DNA from: Streptomyces sp. NRRL B-1140
Lineage (GTDB): Bacteria > Actinomycetota > Actinomycetes > Streptomycetales > Streptomycetaceae
NCBI RefSeq assembly: GCF_001280065.1
Contig: NZ_LGEA01000089.1
Location: forward strand, 98,860-162,859
Direction of reading: 5' to 3'
Length of the DNA: 64,000 bases
Positions 1 through 7,545 of the stretch are shown in pieces (within the stretch, counting starts at the first letter, position 1; each line of letters begins with the position of its first letter). The position numbers were made by a program, and so were the translations under genes. The notes below the pieces were generated by a model. The model searched no databases. It saw only the letters and a list, made by a program, of their open reading frames with translations, and was not told the DNA's origin.

Positions 1-747
1 TCGGGCGCTGTCGCACTGACCGTGCCCCCACTGTTGCCGGTCACCGACCTCGCGGTGCTCGACGTCTACCGCAACTTTCCCCAACTCGCGCTCGTGTCAT
101 CGTCCCTGGACGTCGCCACGGCAGGCGCGGAACCGATCGCACAGGAGGCCGTCCTCGGTGAGTTCCGTCCCGATTCGCTGCGCGCGGCAGGCCTCGCACT
201 TCCCTCCAGTGCCTGCTACGGCGTGTACCTCCACCACCGGAACCGGCAGGTGCCGCACGAGGGAGCACTGGTGACCCTGGTGGGACAGTGCTTCCGCAAC
301 GAGGACCACTTCGACGGGCTGCGCCGCCTCAAGGCGTTCCGGATGCGGGAGGTCGTGGCCCTGGGACCCCCGGAGCACGTCACGGCGCACCTCGATCGGT
401 CGGCTCGCTTCCTGGACGCTCTGGCCGGTGAGATCGGTCTGCCGCTGGAACGCCGAGCGGCCTCCGACCCCTTCTACGACCGGTCGGGAGAGCGTGCCAC
501 CTTCCAGCAGATCGTTCCGGTCAAGCACGAGTACGTCTATCAGGGCCTGGCGATCGCCTCGGTGAACACCCATCACACCTTCTTCGGCGAGCGGTGCTCC
601 ATATCGCTGCCCGGCGGCGGCCCGGTCTCCACGAGCTGCGTCGGATTCGGCATCGAGCGGTGGCTCCACGCCCTGGCGGTTCACTTCGACGGGGACTGGG
701 ATCAGGCCCAAGGCGCCGTCGAGAAGGCCGGGAAGGCATTGGGCTGA
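1..747 (+). CDS. Amino acid:[carrier protein] ligase, class II aaRS-like (5' end outside window)
   Basis: This family activates an amino acid with ATP and loads it on the phosphopantetheine arm of a carrier protein instead of on tRNA. The frame is open to the left edge, and the family is normally about 320 residues, so roughly the first 85 are missing. Counting from the GTG at 22, class II motif 2 is CFRNE (90-94) and motif 3 is GFGIER (208-213). The three zinc ligands of the Bradyrhizobium aa:CP ligases (Cys, Glu, Cys) have clear counterparts: C65 in SACYGVY, E110 in FRMRE and C206 in STSCVGFG. The 45-residue C-to-E spacing equals my recollection of the family. There is no tRNA-binding domain. 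The nearby thioesterase and LeuA suggest biosynthetic use. The substrate cannot be read from the sequence. Confidence 0.8.
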   Translation, partial: SGAVALTVPPLLPVTDLAVLDVYRNFPQLALVSSSLDVATAGAEPIAQEAVLGEFRPDSLRAAGLALPSSACYGVYLHHRNRQVPHEGALVTLVGQCFRNEDHFDGLRRLKAFRMREVVALGPPEHVTAHLDRSARFLDALAGEIGLPLERRAASDPFYDRSGERATFQQIVPVKHEYVYQGLAIASVNTHHTFFGERCSISLPGGGPVSTSCVGFGIERWLHALAVHFDGDWDQAQGAVEKAGKALG

Positions 748-799
748 GGCCTGGTCGCGGTGGTACCGCCGACGGGGCGGTACCACCGCGACACCCTCC

Positions 800-1609
800 T
801 CAGCCGGAGTGTGCTCTGACCGGACGGTCGGCTCGTACGCTCCAGCGTCCGTCGACGCGGGTGAGGCGGATGGGGTGGTCGAAGCACTTGCTGACCTGGT
901 CGCTGGTCAGGACCTCGTCGGCGGGGCCGGAGGCCAGACAGCGCCCGTCACGCAGCAGCATCACGTGGCTCGTCCCCGGGGGCAGCTCCTCCAGATGGTG
1001 AGTGACCAGGACCGACGCGAGATCCCTGTAGGTGTGCTGCAGTGTGTCCATCCGCTCGATGAGCTGTTCGCGGCCGGCGACGTCCAGACCGGTCGCGGGC
1101 TCGTCGAGCAGCAGGAGCTCCGGACTGGGCATGAGCGCCCGGGCGATGAGCGCACGGCCTCGTTCCCCCTGGGACAGGGTCGGCCATCGCGCCTCGTGGC
1201 GATCGCCGAGGCCGAGCAGATCGATGAGGCGGTCCGCCGTCGCGACCTGGTCGGGTGCCGGGCTCCAGCGCGGCACGCGCTCGATGGTGTTGGTCAGCCC
1301 GGTCAGGACGACGTCCCGGACCTTGAGGGGCGAGCGCAGATCGTGCCGCGGGTTGACGTGGCCGACGTGGGAACGCAGTTGGCGCATGTCGACCCTTCCC
1401 AGCCGGTGCCCCAGTACCTCGACCGTGCCGCGGGTGGGGTGCGCGAGCGCTCCGAGGAGACCGAGCAGTGTGCTCTTGCCCGCCCCGTTGGCACCGAGCA
1501 ACGCCCAGTGCTCCCCGGCTCGTACGGTCAGTGACACGTTCTCCAGGATCCGGTTGCCGTCGCGGACGACGTCCACGTCCTCGACGCGGAGCACCGGGCC
1601 CGCGTTCAC
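800..1609 (-). CDS. ABC transporter ATP-binding protein (ModF/YlmA-like, no permease nearby)
   Basis: A 269-residue ATPase with Walker [10 protein letters not shown] (39-47), signature LSQGE (145-149) and Walker B LLLLDEP (165-171). The sequence style (NPRHD loop, LSQGERGR signature) resembles COG1119, the ModF-like ATPases. Its GTG start overlaps the leuA stop codon in a GTGA arrangement, so it is probably translationally coupled to leuA and shares its attenuated transcript. No permease or binding protein is visible in the window. It may act with a permease outside the window, or be a soluble ABC protein. The link to leucine-type metabolism is positional only. Confidence 0.85.
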   Translation of the reverse strand: MNAGPVLRVEDVDVVRDGNRILENVSLTVRAGEHWALLGANGAGKSTLLGLLGALAHPTRGTVEVLGHRLGRVDMRQLRSHVGHVNPRHDLRSPLKVRDVVLTGLTNTIERVPRWSPAPDQVATADRLIDLLGLGDRHEARWPTLSQGERGRALIARALMPSPELLLLDEPATGLDVAGREQLIERMDTLQHTYRDLASVLVTHHLEELPPGTSHVMLLRDGRCLASGPADEVLTSDQVSKCFDHPIRLTRVDGRWSVRADRPVRAHSG

Positions 1610-3405
1610 GAGGAGGCCCGTCCGGAGCGGTTGACGGCGGCCATCACGGCGTGGACCGAGGCGGTCAGCACGGAGGTGTCCCAGCCCGCCCCCCAGCACG
1701 TGACGCCGTCCACGCGGCACTCCGCGTAGGCGACCGCGGGGCTGCCCGGCCCCGTGGTGGTGGAGTGTTCGGTGTAGCCGAGGATGTCGACGGTGATCCC
1801 GACGGTGCGCAGGGCGTCGGCGAGGGCGGACAGCGGTCCGTTGCCGGTGCCCTGGCAGGGGTGTTCCTGCCCGTCGGCGCGCAGCGTGCAGGTGAATCGG
1901 TGCTCGCCGGGCACCGGTTCCGTGGTCTGCCAGGCGGCCAGGGCGACCGGTCCGTCCAGGGCCGGGTTGATGTAGGTGGTGCGGAAGAGCTCCCACAGCT
2001 CCTTGTGGGACAGCTCCTGACCGGTGGCATCGGTGACGTGCTGCACCGCACGGGAGAAGTCCGGGCGCATCGCGCGGGGCAGGTCCAGGCCGTGGTGGGT
2101 GTGGAGGAGGTGGGCGATGCCTCCCTTGCCGGACTGGGAGTTGATGCGGATGACTTCCTCGTACGTGCGGCCGATGTCGCTGGGGTCGATGGGCAGATAC
2201 GGCACCGCCCACGGAGCCTCTCCGGCGGGGACGCCCTGCTCGGCGGCCTGCTTGGCATGGTGCGCCATGCCCTTGGCGATGGCGTCCTGGTGGGTGCCGG
2301 AGAAGGCCGTGTGCACGAGGTCGCCGCCGTAGGGATGGCGCGGGTGGACCGGCAGCCGGTTGCAGTGCTCCACCACCTCGCGCACCGCGTCGATGTCGGA
2401 GAAGTCGATCATGGGGTTCACGCCCTGCGCGTACAGGTTGAGGGCCAGGGTCACCAGGTCGACGTTGCCCGTGCGCTCGCCGTTGCCGAACAGACAGCCC
2501 TCGACACGCTGGGCCCCTGCCAGGACGGCGAGTTCGGCACAGGCGACGCCGGTGCCGCGGTCGTTGTGCGGATGGACCGAGAGGATCACGGACTCACGGC
2601 GCGCCAGGTGACGGTGCATGTACTCGATCTGGTCCGCGTACACGTTGGGAGTGGCGATCTCCACCGTCGCGGGCAGGTTGTGGACGACCGGCCGGTCCGG
2701 GCTCGCCTCCCACAGCTCGGTCAGGCTGTTGCACACCTCCAGGACGAAGTCCGGCTCCGTGAGGTTGAAGACCTCGGGTGAGAACTCGAACCGGATGTCG
2801 GCACCCGGCCGCCCCTCGGCACGGCGCAACAGGTACGTGGCGGCGTCCAGGATGAGGTCGTGGACTTCGGCGCGGGAGCGGTCGAGGACGACGTCCCGCC
2901 AGGTGGGCGCTGTCGCGGTGTAGAGGTGCACGAGCGTGCGGGGGAGCCCTTCGACGGAGGCGATGGTCCGGTCGATCAGATCCCGGCGGGCCGCGGTGAA
3001 CACGGAGACGGTCACGTCGTCGGGCACGGTGCCGCTGTCGGCCAGGTGCCGTACGAAGTCGAAATCGGTCTGGCTGGCGGAGGGGTAACCTACCTCGATC
3101 TCCTTGAACCCCATGGTGACCAGGAGATCGAACATCCGGCGCTTGCGCTCGGTGTCCATCGGCTCGGCCAGCGCCTGGTTCCCGTCACGCAGGTCGACCG
3201 GCACCCACAGCGGGGCTTGCTCGATCCGGCGCGACGGCCAGGACCGGTCGGTCAGCGGCAGGGCGACTCGCTGCTCCGCGGGCCGGTAGCGGTGATGGGG
3301 CATCGCGCTCGGACGCTGCGGGTTCCAGCGCGGAGCATCCACCGGGACGTCCCCGGAGGGTGTGCGCAGGGTGGGGAACACCGTGTTCTGGAAGGAGGAA
3401 GCCAT
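1606..3405 (-). CDS. leuA: 2-isopropylmalate synthase, LeuA type 2
   Basis: It condenses acetyl-CoA with 2-oxoisovalerate (or a related 2-oxo acid) to a 2-alkylmalate, the first step of leucine-type chain extension. The 599 residues fit the LeuA type 2 (yeast-like) class. The HMGL-like TIM barrel carries LRDGNQ (72-77, metal and base region) and HPHND (278-282, metal ligands). From about residue 440 comes the C-terminal LeuA dimer/allosteric domain. The start at 3405 lies 76 bases after a leucine-rich leader ORF and attenuator. Streptomyces usually has leuA elsewhere, so this copy next to a carrier-protein ligase could be a dedicated paralogue for an unusual amino acid. That is inference; ordinary leucine synthesis is also possible. 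Confidence 0.88.
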   Translation of the reverse strand: MASSFQNTVFPTLRTPSGDVPVDAPRWNPQRPSAMPHHRYRPAEQRVALPLTDRSWPSRRIEQAPLWVPVDLRDGNQALAEPMDTERKRRMFDLLVTMGFKEIEVGYPSASQTDFDFVRHLADSGTVPDDVTVSVFTAARRDLIDRTIASVEGLPRTLVHLYTATAPTWRDVVLDRSRAEVHDLILDAATYLLRRAEGRPGADIRFEFSPEVFNLTEPDFVLEVCNSLTELWEASPDRPVVHNLPATVEIATPNVYADQIEYMHRHLARRESVILSVHPHNDRGTGVACAELAVLAGAQRVEGCLFGNGERTGNVDLVTLALNLYAQGVNPMIDFSDIDAVREVVEHCNRLPVHPRHPYGGDLVHTAFSGTHQDAIAKGMAHHAKQAAEQGVPAGEAPWAVPYLPIDPSDIGRTYEEVIRINSQSGKGGIAHLLHTHHGLDLPRAMRPDFSRAVQHVTDATGQELSHKELWELFRTTYINPALDGPVALAAWQTTEPVPGEHRFTCTLRADGQEHPCQGTGNGPLSALADALRTVGITVDILGYTEHSTTTGPGSPAVAYAECRVDGVTCWGAGWDTSVLTASVHAVMAAVNRSGRASS

Positions 3406-3437
3406 GGTGCAGAACTTCTTTCAGTCGGCCATCCGAA

Positions 3438-3497
3438 ATGACCGGCGCAGCCCGGCACCCCGCTGCGGGGTGCCGGTCATGTCAGGCCCCGCAGCGG
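3438..3497 (-). promoter_or_regulatory. Transcription attenuator upstream of leuA
   Basis: The terminator is a perfect 10-bp stem, ccggcacccc (3452-3461) with ggggtgccgg (3467-3476), loop 5 nt, without a U run as is common in Streptomyces. Two rival pairings exist. The leader-peptide segment at 3487-3497 is the exact 11-base complement of 3460-3470 in the terminator, giving an antiterminator. Also atgaccgg (3438-3445) pairs with ccggtcat (3473-3480). If the ribosome stalls on the Leu codons the 3487-3497 segment is free and can break the terminator. If it reads through, that segment is covered and the terminator forms. Confidence 0.7.
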
Positions 3498-3529
3498 CAG
3501 CCGAGGAGAAGGAGCTCGTGCAGCAGCAT
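3482..3529 (-). CDS. leuL: Leucine-rich leader peptide of leuA (leuL)
   Basis: A 15-codon ORF, MLLHELLLLGCRCGA, ends 76 bases before leuA. Six of 15 codons are leucine (CTG, CTG, CTC, CTT, CTC, CTC) and four are consecutive. This is the signature of a ribosome-stalling leader. The last codons (CGC TGC GGG) lie in the segment that can pair with the terminator hairpin downstream, so the position of the ribosome would decide which structure forms. It is too short for ordinary gene finding. No strong Shine-Dalgarno is seen upstream, so translation may be weak or leaderless. Confidence 0.72.
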   Translation of the reverse strand: MLLHELLLLGCRCGA

Positions 3530-3594
3530 GGGGGTACAGTAACGACAACTCAGCTCCTCAGACAACCCGAGAGGTGTGGAAAGGTGAACCGCAC

Positions 3595-4284
3595 ATGTCA
3601 CTAGGTGCCTTGCGACCGTCCCCCCTGGTCGAGCAGGCCACTCAGCACCTGCGCGAGCAGATCACCGGCGGTGAGTGGGCCGTGGGGGCGAAGCTCCCCG
3701 GCGAGACCGCCCTCGCCAAGACCCTCGGCGTGGGGCGCTCCACCGTCCGCGAGGCGCTCCGCGCGCTGGCAGGCGCCGGGCTGGTGCAGGCGCGCCAGGG
3801 ATCCGGTGTCTTCGTCATCGCGACCAAGCCCAAGGAGGACTGGTCCACCCAGCTCCGCCAGGCGGTCATCACCGATGTCTACGAAGTCCGGATGCTCATC
3901 GAGGTGGAAGCGGCGCAGCTGGCCGCGCAGCGCCGCACCGAAGAAGACGTCGTCGCACTCCAAGAGGCTCTGATCAGGCGCCGCGACGCCGCGAACGCCG
4001 GCAACGCCGCGTTCGTCGAGGCCGACATCGCCCTGCACGAGGCCGTGGTCGCCGCGGCCCACAACCCGGTGCTCACCGGCTTGTTCACCGAGTTCGTCCC
4101 CGTGCTGCAACGACGGCTGCTCGATCTGGTCGAACTGCTCAGCCTCCGCTCCGACGATCCGAACCATGGCGACGAGGGGCACGCCGTACTGGTGAACGCC
4201 GTTGCGCGGGGAGACGCCGAAGCGGCCGGACGTGCGCTGAAGGACGAGCTGAAGCAGACACTCGCACTGCTCCACTCCCTCTGA
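3595..4284 (+). CDS. GntR family regulator, FadR subfamily (FCD domain)
   Basis: A 229-residue DNA-binding regulator. Residues about 8-75 form the winged helix-turn-helix (LPGETALAKTLGVGRSTVREALRAL is spread over this domain). About 85-225 is the helical FCD ligand-binding domain. The ATG at 3595 is preferred because GGAAAGG (3578-3584) lies 10 bases before it. It is divergent from leuA and 32 bases ahead of the thioesterase gene, so it probably controls one or both. FCD regulators usually sense small carboxylic acids; a 2-oxo or 2-alkylmalate ligand would suit the context, but that is a guess. Confidence 0.88.
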   Translation: MSLGALRPSPLVEQATQHLREQITGGEWAVGAKLPGETALAKTLGVGRSTVREALRALAGAGLVQARQGSGVFVIATKPKEDWSTQLRQAVITDVYEVRMLIEVEAAQLAAQRRTEEDVVALQEALIRRRDAANAGNAAFVEADIALHEAVVAAAHNPVLTGLFTEFVPVLQRRLLDLVELLSLRSDDPNHGDEGHAVLVNAVARGDAEAAGRALKDELKQTLALLHSL

Positions 4285-4316
4285 CCACGTCGGTTCTCCC
4301 GGAGAAGGCGGTAGCC

Positions 4317-5102
4317 ATGCTCGATGCCGGCCCGTGGATACGGTGCTTCCCCGCCGTCGCACCGCCCGCTACACCGTGGACCGTCCTCTTCTTCCCGCAC
4401 TCGGGAGGCTCCGCCGGTTCGTACCAGCACCTCGCGGCGCGGGTGACCGGCATGGCCCGGGCGGCGTGCGTCCTGTACCCGGGCCGGGCGGAGCGCCGGC
4501 AGGAGCCCCTCTTCACCGATGTCCACGTTCTCGCGGATCAGATCGCCGAAGCGCTCACCGAGGTGCGCGGGGACGGACCGATGATCTTCTTCGGTCACAG
4601 CCTGGGGGCGGCGGTGGCGTACGAGGTCGTCCGGCGTATGCCCAACCAGCGGCGGATCGTCCTCGTGGCCTCCGGCCACCCCGCCCCCTCCTGTATCAGG
4701 CTGCCCGCCCTGGACTTCGCGGGTGACGGCCCGAAGGACCCCGATGAGCCGGTCGTCGAACTGATCAGGTCACTGGGTGGCGTCGACGCCGAAGTTCTGG
4801 ACCATCCGGTGCTGCGCGCCATGTTCCTGCCCGTCATACGCAGTGACCTCATGGCGCACAGCCGCTACGTCCCCGGTGCCGACTCGGCCGTCAGCTGCCC
4901 GGTCATCGCACTGATGGGAGCCGCGGACCCCTTCACCACCGCTCCCGCCGTACGGGCGTGGCGGCGGCACACCTCCTCGACGCTGCGCGTGCACACGCTT
5001 CCCGGAGGTCATTTCTTCACCGATGAGAACGCCGGGGACGTGGTGGACATCCTGCGCGAAGTCCTTCTCCCGACGGGTGCGAAGCCGTGCGGGCCGCCCT
5101 GA
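4317..5102 (+). CDS. Type II thioesterase (GrsT/RifR-like)
   Basis: A 261-residue alpha/beta hydrolase of the editing thioesterase class that works in trans on NRPS or PKS carrier proteins, freeing arms blocked by wrong acyl groups. The early FFPHSGG motif (25-31), nucleophile elbow GHSLGA with S95, D204 in GAADP and H232 in GGHFF are all present, so it should be active. The start ATG follows GGAGAAGG with normal spacing. It lies directly after the GntR gene on the same strand. It strengthens the idea that carrier-protein chemistry is encoded just left of the window. Confidence 0.9.
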   Translation: MLDAGPWIRCFPAVAPPATPWTVLFFPHSGGSAGSYQHLAARVTGMARAACVLYPGRAERRQEPLFTDVHVLADQIAEALTEVRGDGPMIFFGHSLGAAVAYEVVRRMPNQRRIVLVASGHPAPSCIRLPALDFAGDGPKDPDEPVVELIRSLGGVDAEVLDHPVLRAMFLPVIRSDLMAHSRYVPGADSAVSCPVIALMGAADPFTTAPAVRAWRRHTSSTLRVHTLPGGHFFTDENAGDVVDILREVLLPTGAKPCGPP

Positions 5103-5112
5103 CGACCTGCGC

Positions 5113-5994
5113 TCAGTGACTCACCTCCCGCTCCACCGGAAGCCACAGCTCCGCGTCCGCCTCCCCGCCGTCCGGTGACAGGCGGGTGCGCAGGATCTCC
5201 GGGCCGGGGCGGGTGCGGTAGGGGTTGGACGGGAACCACTCGGTGTACACGTCGTGCCAGAGGCGCTGGATCGCCTCGGGGGCCGGGCCCGACGTGGTGA
5301 AGACCGCCCAGGTGCCCGGCGGGACCGGGAGGACGGTGGTGCCCTCGGGTGCCGGAGCCGGAGCCGCCTCCGAGGTGATCACGGCGTGGTAGTAGTCCAG
5401 TTCCGTGCCCTCCGCGCGGCTCGGATCCAGGTCGTCGCAGACCGCGACGAGGCCCTGCGGCTCCTGGTCGGAGCGTTTCTGCAGGACGTCCAGGGCCGGC
5501 TTGTCGAGGCTGCGGACGAAGTCGATGATCGCCTGGTTCGGGCCGGAGTGGATCAGGGGGATCCGGGTCTTGAAGCCTGTGACGGTGAAGGCCGGGCGGT
5601 CCACGACGCGGTAGTGCATGCTGCTGCTCCCTTCGACGGTGAGGCGGAAGGTCAACCGGGGCTGGGAGACGAGCGCCGCGCCGGTGCGCCGGGCCTCGCC
5701 CGGGCCCACGCCGTGCATCGCGCGGAACGCCCGCGCGAACGCCTCGCCGGAGCCGTAGCCGTAGCGGACCGCGATCTCCAGGAGCGTCGCGTCCCCCGCC
5801 AGCACCTCAGCGCCCGCGACCGTCAGCCGACGGCGGCGGATGTACTCCGACAGCGGCATGCCGGCCAGGGCCGAGAACATGCGGCGCAGGTGGTACTCCG
5901 AGGTGCACGCCGTACGCGCCAGTTCCGCCGCGTCGACGGTGTGTCCGAGGTCCCGTTCGATCCGGTCCATCGCCCGGTTGAGCCGGTCCAGCAC
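5113..5994 (-). CDS. AraC family regulator with GyrI-like effector domain
   Basis: A 293-residue protein. Residues about 5-105 carry two helix-turn-helix motifs of the AraC/XylS type (ELARTACTSEYHLRRMF and the second in IAVRYGYGSGEAFARAF). About 125-290 is a GyrI-like/effector-binding domain that in BmrR, Rob and SbmC-type proteins binds cationic amphipathic compounds. This architecture is typical of small-molecule-responsive activators of multidrug efflux. The start is GTG. It is convergent with the thioesterase gene, 10 bases apart, so it is not in that operon. No target gene is obvious beside it. Confidence 0.88.
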   Translation of the reverse strand: MLDRLNRAMDRIERDLGHTVDAAELARTACTSEYHLRRMFSALAGMPLSEYIRRRRLTVAGAEVLAGDATLLEIAVRYGYGSGEAFARAFRAMHGVGPGEARRTGAALVSQPRLTFRLTVEGSSSMHYRVVDRPAFTVTGFKTRIPLIHSGPNQAIIDFVRSLDKPALDVLQKRSDQEPQGLVAVCDDLDPSRAEGTELDYYHAVITSEAAPAPAPEGTTVLPVPPGTWAVFTTSGPAPEAIQRLWHDVYTEWFPSNPYRTRPGPEILRTRLSPDGGEADAELWLPVEREVSH

Positions 5995-6201
5995 GTCCGG
6001 TCTCCTTCCTTTCGTGCCCTCACGCTAGGCAGTGCGTGCCCTGCCGCACCCGACATCCTGTGCCCGTTCCGGTCGGGTCCCGCCCCGCGCCGAACGGCGT
6101 AGGCACACCACCGTCCGGCAGGCGTCCGCAAGACGTCCCTACCGTGAACGGCTAGCATCGCCCGTCGATCAGTCAGCTGCCGACCGGTACGAGGTGAGGA
6201 C

Positions 6202-7095
6202 ATGGGGGCGCCCAGGATCGCCGTCGCCGTGGTGACGATGGGCAATCGACCCGACGAGGTCGACGCCCTGCTGGAGTCCGTGGCCAAACAGGACGTGCCG
6301 CCCGAGCGGATCGTCGTCGTCGGCAACGGCTGCCCGCTGCCCGATTTCGCCGGCAGGCTGTCGCTGCCCGGCGAGGTCACCACCGTCGAGCTCGACGAGA
6401 ACGTCGGCTGCCCGGGCGGGCGCAACGCCGCCCTGGAGCGGCTGCGGGAGTTCGGCGACATCGACGTCGTGGTGGATCTGGACGACGACGGACTGCTCGT
6501 CGACCCCGACGTGCTGCGTCGCGTGCGGGACCTCTTCGCCGCCGACGAGCGGCTCGGCATCGTCGGCTTCCGCATCGCCGACGAGCTCGGCGAGACGCAG
6601 CAGCGGCACGTGCCCCGCCTCGGCAACTCCGACCCCCGCCGCGGTGGTTACGTCACCGGCTTCCTCGGCGGCGGACACGGGCTGCGGATGACGATGCTCG
6701 ACGAGGTCGGCGACTGGCCCGCCGAGTTCTTCTTCGCGCACGAGGAGACCGATCTCGCGTGGCGGGCGGTGGATGCCGGATGGCGGATCCTGTACGCGCC
6801 CGAGCTGCTGCTCCGGCACCCCAGGACCTCGCCCGCACGGCACGCCATCTACTACCGGGTGAATGCCCGCAACCGGGTCTGGCTGGCCCGGCGCCGGCTG
6901 CCGCTCGCGCTCGTGCCCGTCCATCTGGGCGTGTGGGTGCTGCTCACCCTCGCCCGCACCCGGTCGGGCGCCGGGCTGCGCGCGTGGTTCGGCGGATTCG
7001 TGGAGGGCGTACGGGAGCCGGCGGGGGAGCGGCGGCCCATGCGGTGGCGGACGGTGTGGCGGCTGACCCGGCTGGGACGTCCGCCTGTCATCTGA
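6202..7095 (+). CDS. Family 2 glycosyltransferase
   Basis: A 297-residue GT-A fold enzyme that transfers a sugar from a nucleotide sugar. The N-terminal strand is IAVAVVTMGNR; the metal-binding acidic cluster DLDDDG is at 92-97; HEETDLAWR near residue 188 supplies the usual catalytic ED region. A hydrophobic stretch near 235-255 (LALVPVHLGVWVLLTLA) may associate with the membrane. A rhamnosyl-type or cell-wall polysaccharide role is typical of the class, but the acceptor is unknown. It stands alone, with its own upstream region and a strong hairpin downstream. Confidence 0.82.
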   Translation: MGAPRIAVAVVTMGNRPDEVDALLESVAKQDVPPERIVVVGNGCPLPDFAGRLSLPGEVTTVELDENVGCPGGRNAALERLREFGDIDVVVDLDDDGLLVDPDVLRRVRDLFAADERLGIVGFRIADELGETQQRHVPRLGNSDPRRGGYVTGFLGGGHGLRMTMLDEVGDWPAEFFFAHEETDLAWRAVDAGWRILYAPELLLRHPRTSPARHAIYYRVNARNRVWLARRRLPLALVPVHLGVWVLLTLARTRSGAGLRAWFGGFVEGVREPAGERRPMRWRTVWRLTRLGRPPVI

Positions 7096-7159
7096 CGTGC
7101 TGCCCGTCTCTTCTCACGTGCGGCCCCTCTTTTGACGTACCGCCAGGCATCCGACGTGC
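7094..7159. repeat. Four spaced copies of a GACGTGC-like heptamer
   Basis: Directly after the glycosyltransferase stop codon, gacgtgc (7094), cacgtgc (7115), gacgtac (7134) and gacgtgc (7153) recur at 21, 19 and 19-base steps, in the same orientation. They occupy the left part of the 450-base gap before the SARP gene. The rest of the gap holds a hairpin (7224-7257) and the presumed SARP promoter, and I see no gene in it. Spaced direct repeats are how SARP proteins recognise DNA, but their usual step is 11 or 22 bases, so the match is imperfect. Confidence 0.4.
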
Positions 7160-7223
7160 ACGTCGTCCGACGCGTCGGCGGAGTCCGGCCTACCGGGTGA
7201 CCGGTCGCGCCGGAAAGAGGAGT

Positions 7224-7257
7224 GGGTCCCGGCCGTTCACCTCGTCGGCCGGGACCC
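7224..7257 (+). terminator. Hairpin between the glycosyltransferase and the SARP gene
   Basis: Perfect 12-bp inverted repeat gggtcccggccg / cggccgggaccc with a 10-base loop, 129 bases after the glycosyltransferase stop. There is no T run. Most likely a terminator that separates the two genes. Confidence 0.6.
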
Positions 7258-7545
7258 GGACCCGGCCGCGGCGGCGACACTCCCCCGAGTTGCGCGTCCA
7301 GACGCGCGCACCGGCGGGCCGGATCCGATGGAGTGATCACATCAGGCTTTGCCAACGGATCGCTAACATGTGGCCAATGCTTCGCCGTTGCGTCATCCGC
7401 CGATCGGCCGGAAGTCGCCGAACCGAGGCGGAGGACGGCCGGGGCATCGGCTGATTCCGACGCGGCAGGTGAGGCCGGGTGGCGAAAATCCGTCGCCCAG
7501 GGGCGGAAACCCGCCACGGCGGGATGCACGGGGGGGATGCGCGCG

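Noticed and set aside
800..2212. A longer 470-residue ABC protein starting inside leuA
   Set aside because: The extra N-terminal part is leuA read in another frame; the GTG at 1609 overlapping the leuA stop gives a normal ATPase length.
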